Part shown: positions 24,981 through 29,073 of the stretch, piece after piece | Numbering within the stretch: position 1 is the stretch's first letter | Layout: each line of letters begins with the position of its first letter | Origin: UMGS1251 sp036666555 | GTDB taxonomy: Bacteria; Bacillota; Clostridia; Lachnospirales; Lachnospiraceae | Direction of reading: 5' to 3' | Length of the DNA stretch: 29,073 nucleotides | NCBI GenBank assembly: GCA_036666555.1 | Contig: JAVWVS010000028.1 | Location: 1-29,073, forward strand | Notes under the pieces: generated by a model | Database searches by the model: none | The model's input: the letters and a program-made list of their open reading frames with translations, nothing else | Told to the model about the DNA's origin: nothing | Translations under genes and position numbers: made by a program

Positions 24981-25002
24981 CCACCACGAACTTGGAAGAG
25001 CC
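24979..25002 (-). repeat. Right terminal inverted repeat of element I
   Basis: Reads GGCTCTTCCAAGTTCGTGG on the minus strand; pairs with 23655-23678 at 20 of 24 positions. Confidence 0.75.
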
Positions 25003-25034
25003 TCTTTTTCTAACTCTTTGTTTGTTTTATTTTC

Positions 25035-25054
25035 ACAACCATCTGTTGTATAAT
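25035..25054 (+). promoter_or_regulatory. -10 box with overlapping operator for XRE copy A
   Basis: ACAAC-CATCT-GTTGT (25035-25049) is a perfect 5-bp inverted repeat that touches TATAAT (25049-25054), 33 bp upstream of the start of copy A. The -35 region is poor. The site differs from those before copies B and C. Confidence 0.5.
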
Positions 25055-25086
25055 TAAAAAAACATTTAGAAATGAGGAAAAATATA

Positions 25087-25467
25087 ATGTTTAAGCAAAG
25101 ATTGCGTTCTTTGAGGGAAAAACACAATTTAAAGCAATTTGAGATTGCAAATATTTTGAGTCTGTCTACTCCCGCATATGGCTATTATGAGCAAGGCAAA
25201 AGAGAACCCACTTTTGATACTTTAATTAAAATTGCTGAGTTTTTTGATGTGTCTACCGACTACTTGCTCGGATTGTCAACTAGCACTGCTCATTCCGTTT
25301 CTTCTACAAATTTAAAGCCTCTTTTTAGCGATGAAGAATTGGAAGTGTTGGAATATTATCGGGCACTTGATAAAACAAATCAGCGTTGGATTGTAGGACA
25401 AATGATTGATTTAGACAAAAAGGCAAAAGAAACTGATATTCTCAACCTGGAACCGAAGCAGGCATAA
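25087..25467 (+). CDS. XRE-family regulator, array copy A, 126 aa
   Basis: The start MFKQRLRSLREKHNLKQFEI is chosen for GAGGAAAAATATA upstream; an in-frame ATG five codons earlier has no ribosome binding site. Residues 4-60 are a Cro/CI-type helix-turn-helix (LKQFEIANILSLSTPAYGYY, then EQGKREP). Residues about 37-60 complete the domain (IKIAEFFDVSTDYLLGLSTS). A C-terminal helical part follows (SDEELEVLEYYRALDKTNQR). From base 25195 to the stop the gene is identical to copy B, and from 25215 identical to copy C, whereas the recognition-helix half differs. It probably represses its own promoter or element functions; the DNA target should differ from that of B and C. Confidence 0.85.
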   Translation: MFKQRLRSLREKHNLKQFEIANILSLSTPAYGYYEQGKREPTFDTLIKIAEFFDVSTDYLLGLSTSTAHSVSSTNLKPLFSDEELEVLEYYRALDKTNQRWIVGQMIDLDKKAKETDILNLEPKQA

Positions 25468-25530
25468 CTGTAACATTCATCCTGTGATAGTGTTGTATTG
25501 CCAAATTTATTACAAATTGCTATATAATTT
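25195..25530 (+). repeat. Shared 3' block of the XRE array (copy A); also at 26675-27010 and 27169-27425
   Basis: Coding DNA from 25195 to 25467 equals 26675-26947 base for base, and 25215-25467 equals 27169-27421. The 3' flanks of A and B also match except for two substitutions (CATTCATCC/CATCCATCC and TTATTACA/TTATCACA), up to CTATATAATTT. The copy C flank diverges soon after the stop codon. Confidence 0.9.
25523..25530 (+). repeat. Target site duplication, left copy (element II)
   Basis: TATAATTT directly before the left inverted repeat; the same 8 bp follow the right inverted repeat at 26374-26381. Confidence 0.9.
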
Positions 25531-25554
25531 GGCTCTTCCAACTTTGTGGTGGAT
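25531..25554 (+). repeat. Left terminal inverted repeat of element II
   Basis: Begins GGCTCTTCCAACTTTGTGG; matches the reverse complement of 26350-26373 at 22 of 24 positions. Confidence 0.9.
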
Positions 25555-25561
25555 GAGGCTC

Positions 25562-25774
25562 TCATGAGGCTCTGCCATTCTCACCTTGGGCAAACAGATA
25601 ATCCGCATTATATTCAGAGAGTAAAGCACAGGTCTTTTTAAATTCTGGGTATGTAAAGTCTGTTTTGTCTGCCATCTTGTTTTGAATGGTTTTATTGCCA
25701 ACGCCTAGAACTTCTGCATACTGCTTGATGGTTAATCCTCGGTGAGTCAATGCATTTCTTAAATTGTAAAACAT
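25562..25774 (-). CDS. XRE-like helix-turn-helix protein, 70 aa
   Basis: The start MFYNLRNALTHRGLTIKQYA is chosen for AAAGGAGAATAGAT upstream; earlier in-frame ATGs lack such a site. The helix-turn-helix is at about 13-40 (LTIKQYAEVLGVGNKTIQNK), followed by FTYPEFKKTCALLSEYNADY, a pattern of small phage-type repressors. It is divergent from the 109-aa XRE gene over a region with ACTC-N4-GAGT sites, so mutual or self-regulation is likely. Passenger gene of element II. Confidence 0.75.
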   Translation of the reverse strand: MFYNLRNALTHRGLTIKQYAEVLGVGNKTIQNKMADKTDFTYPEFKKTCALLSEYNADYLFAQGENGRAS

Positions 25775-25794
25775 ATCTATTCTCCTTTCCGTAT

Positions 25795-25909
25795 TACTCC
25801 TATGAGTAGTTTGCATCTCCATAGTATACTCACAATAGCATGCTATCAAGTATATTTTTACTCTTTCGAGTATTTTATTGTTGATTTGTTTACTCTTGCG
25901 TGTTATTAT
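25795..25909. promoter_or_regulatory. Divergent operator-promoter region of element II
   Basis: TACTC-N4-GAGTA occurs at 25795-25808 and 25859-25872, and a degenerate third copy at 25891-25904 (TACTCTTGCGTGTT). The plus promoter TTGATT (25881-25886), 17 bp, TATTAT (25904-25909) carries the third copy in its spacer. A minus-strand candidate is TTGATA, 17 bp, TACTAT between the first and second copies. Confidence 0.6.
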
Positions 25910-25929
25910 GTTGGTAGGAAGGTGAGAGC

Positions 25930-26259
25930 ATGGATTTTTTGGAAAAGTTAAATTACCTTATGGAGCAGAACAATTTAAACAAAAGCACACTATCAAAATC
26001 CTGTGATATTCCATATACAACAATCGATAATTGGTATAAACGTGGGTATGAAGGATTAAAATTAACCACGTTGAGAAAATTAGCGGATTATTTTGGAACA
26101 TCTCTGGATTATTGGGCTACTGAAAACGATGAATTGTCTCCAGACACATCTGAGATTTTAAGGAAAGTGCAAAATATGTCAGATAGCGAAATTAGAGCGG
26201 TATTGGCTTTTGTAGATACTCTTAATAAAATGAACAAAGAAAAACAAGGCAATGATTGA
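25930..26259 (+). CDS. XRE-family regulator, 109 aa
   Basis: Starts MDFLEKLNYLMEQNNLNKST with GGAAGGTGAGAGC upstream. The helix-turn-helix is at about 17-45 (STLSKSCDIPYTTIDNWYKR), followed by TTLRKLADYFGTSLDYWATE and a C-terminal helix (VQNMSDSEIRAVLAFVDTLN). The layout is that of ordinary Cro/CI-type repressors and is not part of the identical-tail array. It stops two bases before the transposase remnant. Passenger gene of element II. Confidence 0.8.
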   Translation: MDFLEKLNYLMEQNNLNKSTLSKSCDIPYTTIDNWYKRGYEGLKLTTLRKLADYFGTSLDYWATENDELSPDTSEILRKVQNMSDSEIRAVLAFVDTLNKMNKEKQGND

Positions 26260-26261
26260 CC

Positions 26262-26378
26262 TGCGGCTATGATTTTGAAGTTTTGCGAGGCAAAGTCCTG
26301 TTTACAGCAGGTAGAAAAATGACCTTTACAAATAGGTCACGCGAAGGCTATCCACTACAAAATTGGAAGAGCCTATAA
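26262..26378 (+). pseudogene. ISL3-family transposase, C-terminal scrap
   Basis: The frame reads CGYDFEVLRGKVLFTAGRKM and ends in the right inverted repeat. It matches GYDFDIIRGKVLLSAGRK of the remnant in element I. Everything upstream of this motif is missing, including all catalytic residues. Confidence 0.75.
26350..26373 (-). repeat. Right terminal inverted repeat of element II
   Basis: Reads GGCTCTTCCAATTTTGTAGT on the minus strand. Confidence 0.9.
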
Positions 26379-26381
26379 TTT
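26374..26381 (+). repeat. Target site duplication, right copy (element II)
   Basis: TATAATTT; identical to 25523-25530. It contains the -10 box that in the uninterrupted array would belong to copy B. Confidence 0.9.
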
Positions 26382-26388
26382 ATTCAAC

Positions 26389-26598
26389 ATATTTCAAAGG
26401 GGAACGATATGAATTTAGGAGAGAACTTAAGAGAATTACGGACNNNNNNNNNNNNNNNNNNNNNNNNNNNNNNNNNNNNNNNNNNNNNNNNNNNNNNNNN
26501 NNNNNNNNNNNNNNNNNNNNNNNNNNNNNNNNNNNNNNNNNNNATATTTCAAAGGGGAACGATATGAATTTAGGAGAGAACTTAAGAGAATTACGGAC
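26389..26598. other. Assembly gap (100 N) with a 55-nt duplicated overlap
   Basis: 26389-26443 and 26544-26598 are the same 55 nt, separated by exactly 100 N. This is the pattern of two contigs that overlap by 55 nt but were joined with a fixed-size gap. The real sequence most likely runs through without the duplication, so the first copy of the XRE start (26409) is not a separate gene. Confidence 0.9.
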
Positions 26599-26947
26599 AT
26601 TAAAAGGATTAAAACAAAGTTCAATAACCACCGTCCTTAATATTAGCCAATCTGCTTATAGTCTTTATGAACTTGGCAAAAGAGAACCCACTTTTGATAC
26701 TTTAATTAAAATTGCTGAGTTTTTTGATGTGTCTACCGACTACTTGCTCGGATTGTCAACTAGCACTGCTCATTCCGTTTCTTCTACAAATTTAAAGCCT
26801 CTTTTTAGCGATGAAGAATTGGAAGTGTTGGAATATTATCGGGCACTTGATAAAACAAATCAGCGTTGGATTGTAGGACAAATGATTGATTTAGACAAAA
26901 AGGCAAAAGAAACTGATATTCTCAACCTGGAACCGAAGCAGGCATAA
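26564..26947 (+). CDS. XRE-family regulator, array copy B, 127 aa
   Basis: Starts MNLGENLRELRTLKGLKQSS with AAAGGGGAACGAT upstream. The helix-turn-helix half (QSSITTVLNISQSAYSLYEL) differs from copies A and C; from GKREPTFDTL onward it equals copy A and almost all of C. In the intact array its promoter would lie in the 3' flank of A (TTGCCA, 17 bp, TATATA). Element II has split that promoter region, leaving only the -10 box next to it. The apparent longer frame through the N-run is an artefact of the gap. Confidence 0.85.
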   Translation: MNLGENLRELRTLKGLKQSSITTVLNISQSAYSLYELGKREPTFDTLIKIAEFFDVSTDYLLGLSTSTAHSVSSTNLKPLFSDEELEVLEYYRALDKTNQRWIVGQMIDLDKKAKETDILNLEPKQA

Positions 26948-27037
26948 CTGTAACATCCATCCTGTGATAGTGTTGTATTGCCAAATTTATCACAAATTGC
27001 TATATAATTTATTCAATACATTTCAAGGGGGAATCAT

Positions 27038-27421
27038 ATGGATTTTGGAGAAAGATTGCGGGAACTTCGAGAAAAGAGTGAAATGAAACAATTAGAAGTG
27101 TCACATTTGCTTCATGTTAGTCAGTCCTCTTATAGCTACTATGAACTTGGCAAAAGAGAACCTCAAACTGATACTTTAATTAAAATTGCTGAGTTTTTTG
27201 ATGTGTCTACCGACTACTTGCTCGGATTGTCAACTAGCACTGCTCATTCCGTTTCTTCTACAAATTTAAAGCCTCTTTTTAGCGATGAAGAATTGGAAGT
27301 GTTGGAATATTATCGGGCACTTGATAAAACAAATCAGCGTTGGATTGTAGGACAAATGATTGATTTAGACAAAAAGGCAAAAGAAACTGATATTCTCAAC
27401 CTGGAACCGAAGCAGGCATAA
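27038..27421 (+). CDS. XRE-family regulator, array copy C, 127 aa
   Basis: Starts MDFGERLRELREKSEMKQLE with CAAGGGGGAATCAT upstream. The helix-turn-helix half (QLEVSHLLHVSQSSYSYYEL) is distinct from A and B, and GKREPQTDTL also differs. From the codon before DTLIKIAEFF to the stop it is identical in DNA to A and B. It has an intact upstream region copied from the 3' flank of the preceding gene (TTGCCA, 17 bp, TATATA at about 26980-27008). It lies 155 bp before the serine recombinase and could control it. Confidence 0.85.
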   Translation: MDFGERLRELREKSEMKQLEVSHLLHVSQSSYSYYELGKREPQTDTLIKIAEFFDVSTDYLLGLSTSTAHSVSSTNLKPLFSDEELEVLEYYRALDKTNQRWIVGQMIDLDKKAKETDILNLEPKQA

Positions 27422-27576
27422 CTGTAATATCCACTCTGCCTCATTCTTTTTCAGAAAAGAAAAAAATAATTGATTTTGCAGCTTGGTGCCTGACTCATGC
27501 TTATGAAATTTGATAAGATAACTTAACATATTCTCGCCTTCATGATACGGTTGCCCAGAAAGGATACTGTATTTAC

Positions 27577-28941
27577 ATGACAAAAAAAATACGTTGTGCT
27601 ATTTATGACCGTGTTTCTTCAGATATTCAGGTAATGTCCGGCTTATCTTTAGACACACAAAAAGAAGATCTCACTGTATATGCTCAATCTCATGGTTATG
27701 TGATTGTTGATTATTATGTAGATGAAGGAATTACTGCCCGAAAAAAGATGCAAAACAGAAAAGATTTTCTTCGACTTCTTAAAGATATTCAACAAGATAA
27801 AATTGATCTCGTTCTCGTTACCAAGTTAGACCGCTGGTTCCGAAACGTTCGAGATTATCACAATATACAAGCAATTTTGGAGCAACATCATTGTAACTGG
27901 AAAACAATCCATGAGGACTACGATACTATCACTGCCGATGGACAACTCAAAATCAATATTATGCTTGCGGTCGCACAAAACGAGTGTGACCGCACTTCCG
28001 AGCGTATTAAAGCAGTTTTTGCACATAAATTGCGCAATAAGGATCATATCACCGGTGCCGCACCCTATGGGTATATATTGTCAGAAAAAAAATTACAAAA
28101 AGATCCCAATACACAGCATATCGTTGATGATATTTTCAATCACTATTTTTCTTGTTTTTCAAAGAGAAAAACCATTCAATATGTATTAGATACTTATGGA
28201 GAACTGGCACCAACAAAGTATCAAGCAAACCGTTTGCTCACACATGAAGCCTATGCGGGCCTATATAAAGGTATCTCCAATTACAATGTAGCATATATAA
28301 CGGAGGAACAACATCAGATGATATTAAATGTATGTGATTCAAAAACCTACCCTGCAACAAGTGAACCTTATATTTTTTCCGGGTTGCTAAAATGTCCCTA
28401 TTGTGGCGCAACTCTTACCGGTTTTAAAAAGCGTCAAACACTCAAAAATGGCTCTATTCACTCCTACAAAAGATACCGGTGTTGTAATAAATATCAAGCA
28501 CATTCTTCCGGGGTATGTCTTACAGAGTCTGTTGTGGAACAATATGTTCTCAATAATATTTATCCTGTACTGCAGCAAAATTATTATGATATTAAAGCTT
28601 CAAATAAAACACCCTCGAAGAAAAAAGATGATTCAAAAAAGTATCAAGATGAACTTCACCGGCTTTCTCTCCTATTTCAAAAGGGGCATATAACAGAAGA
28701 ATATTACGATGTGCAACATGACTTGTTAAGTAAAAAGCTTCAAGAGGAATTAGATGCCAATAAAATCATCTCTGTAGAAGCTTATCGCCATCTTCAACAG
28801 CAATTTACATCCAATTGGAAGGATATGTACCTTGCGTTAGATTATGCTCATAAAAACGCATTTTGGAAACGCATAATAAAGCAAATTGTGATAAGTAAAG
28901 AAACACACAAAGTATGTGGTATTATTTTTATAGAATTATAA
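27577..28941 (+). CDS. Large serine recombinase (element integrase), 454 aa
   Basis: Starts MTKKIRCAIYDRVSSDIQVM with AGAAAGGA upstream. The resolvase-type catalytic domain (1-150) has the nucleophile Ser14 in YDRVSS, then SLDTQKEDL and the active-site region KLDRWFRN (Arg86). The recombinase domain (about 155-260) is followed by a zinc ribbon (Cys273 and Cys276 in LKCPYCGATL, Cys302/303, Cys314) and a coiled-coil segment (about 350-420). It should integrate and excise the element by attP/attB recombination without needing a tyrosine-type Xis. At 454 aa it is near the short end for the group (TndX/TnpX-like enzymes are longer). The gene faces away from the transfer operon, and one end of the element is probably close. 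Confidence 0.92.
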   Translation: MTKKIRCAIYDRVSSDIQVMSGLSLDTQKEDLTVYAQSHGYVIVDYYVDEGITARKKMQNRKDFLRLLKDIQQDKIDLVLVTKLDRWFRNVRDYHNIQAILEQHHCNWKTIHEDYDTITADGQLKINIMLAVAQNECDRTSERIKAVFAHKLRNKDHITGAAPYGYILSEKKLQKDPNTQHIVDDIFNHYFSCFSKRKTIQYVLDTYGELAPTKYQANRLLTHEAYAGLYKGISNYNVAYITEEQHQMILNVCDSKTYPATSEPYIFSGLLKCPYCGATLTGFKKRQTLKNGSIHSYKRYRCCNKYQAHSSGVCLTESVVEQYVLNNIYPVLQQNYYDIKASNKTPSKKKDDSKKYQDELHRLSLLFQKGHITEEYYDVQHDLLSKKLQEELDANKIISVEAYRHLQQQFTSNWKDMYLALDYAHKNAFWKRIIKQIVISKETHKVCGIIFIEL

Positions 28942-28950
28942 TCTACCCAA

Positions 28951-28988
28951 TTGACACTCCCCACTGCTTTAGCTGTGGGGAGTGTCAA
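28951..28988. terminator. Perfect 14-bp hairpin after the recombinase
   Basis: TTGACACTCCCCAC (28951-28964) and GTGGGGAGTGTCAA (28975-28988) are exact reverse complements around a 10-nt loop. There is no T-run after it, so it may be a transcript-end hairpin, a recombination-site arm or the subterminal hairpin of an IS200/IS605-like end. Beyond it (28989-29073) no supported feature is seen. Confidence 0.45.
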
Positions 28989-29073
28989 TGAATCGCAAGA
29001 AGAAACACAAAAAAGCGTGGAATATTCACACGATTGTTTGGAAACAATATTGACAAATAGCATACATTGTAGT

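Larger units (their letters stand above)
23655..25002 (+). mobile_element. ISL3-type element I with divergent RHH regulators (1348 bp)
   Basis: Bounded by 24-bp inverted repeats (23655-23678 and 24979-25002) of the ISL3 type. Inside, from left to right: a minus-strand ribbon-helix-helix gene ending 9 bp after the left repeat, a divergent control region, a plus-strand ribbon-helix-helix gene, and a decayed ISL3 transposase gene running to the right repeat. No matching 8-bp target duplication is seen (AAAATTTC against TCTTTTTC), so this copy is old or its ends come from different insertions. It cannot move by its own enzyme. Confidence 0.65.
25531..26373 (+). mobile_element. ISL3-type element II with divergent XRE regulators (843 bp)
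   Basis: 24-bp inverted repeats and a perfect 8-bp target duplication (the size made by ISL3-family transposases) show that this whole unit moved as one piece. It contains a minus-strand XRE gene starting its stop codon 7 bp inside the left repeat, a divergent operator region, a plus-strand XRE gene, and about 110 bp of transposase 3' end. It inserted between array copies A and B; removing it with one duplication copy restores a junction like that between B and C. It is non-autonomous and must have been moved by an ISL3 transposase in trans. Confidence 0.85.

Noticed and set aside
23655..25002. Target duplication around element I
   Set aside because: AAAATTTC and TCTTTTTC share only four of eight positions, so no duplication is claimed.
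26363..26947. 194-aa frame spanning the N-run as one XRE gene
   Set aside because: It only exists because the gap length keeps the frame; the real gene starts at 26564.
27422..27576. Promoter or operator directly before the serine recombinase
   Set aside because: Several partial -35/-10 matches but no convincing pair with correct spacing; only the ribosome binding site is clear.
1..29073. CRISPR array, tRNA or rRNA genes
   Set aside because: No regular direct-repeat/spacer pattern and no tRNA- or rRNA-like sequence was noticed.

Overview
The window looks like one end of an integrative or conjugative element from a low-GC Bacillota host, probably a gut clostridium (Lachnospiraceae- or Erysipelotrichales-like). 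This is inferred from AT-rich DNA, strong AAAGGAGG-type ribosome binding sites, TTGACA/TATAAT promoters and Gram-positive type IV secretion (T4SS) gene families. The species cannot be named from the sequence alone.

Layout. Positions 1-1254 hold a short promoter-terminator unit, a 47-aa orphan gene, remains of a DinJ/YafQ-type toxin-antitoxin pair and mostly decayed DNA. Positions 1255-2505 hold a winged-helix-like protein gene. Opposite its leader is a promoter built on a perfect 13-bp inverted repeat that would make a roughly 125-nt antisense RNA. Positions 2506-23555 are a nearly unbroken minus-strand transfer operon. Read in transcription order it contains: two small hypotheticals, a structured leader with an extended -10 promoter, an Ig-like membrane protein, a 1158-aa SpaA/CnaB surface adhesin, a C-terminally anchored surface protein, a small two-helix protein, the VirD4 coupling protein, a VirB6-like membrane protein, a DUF5592/VirB3-like protein, VirB4 split into two genes, a lysozyme-NlpC/P60 wall hydrolase, four structural or hypothetical proteins (one a CpaE/MinD-like ATPase), a secreted SNase-type nuclease, two small proteins and an ArdC/zincin/TOPRIM protein. 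Together these would build the adhesion, wall-opening, channel and energy modules of a conjugation machine. No relaxase and no sortase are seen in the window.

Positions 23655-29073 are a regulatory and mobile region. Two ISL3-type elements are present. Each has 24-bp terminal inverted repeats, a divergent pair of small DNA-binding regulators just inside the left end, and only the 3' remains of a transposase gene. The first (23655-25002) carries two ribbon-helix-helix proteins. The second (25531-26373) carries two XRE proteins and is flanked by a perfect 8-bp target duplication. Around the second element is a tandem array of three XRE regulators (25087, 26564 and 27038) whose C-terminal halves are identical at the DNA level but whose helix-turn-helix halves differ. 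A large serine recombinase (27577-28941), the likely integrase of the element, follows.

The best candidates for something undescribed are the 'same tail, different head' repressor array and the paired ISL3-derived regulator-carrying elements. A 100-N run at 26444-26543 is flanked by an exact 55-nt duplication and is almost certainly a scaffolding artefact.
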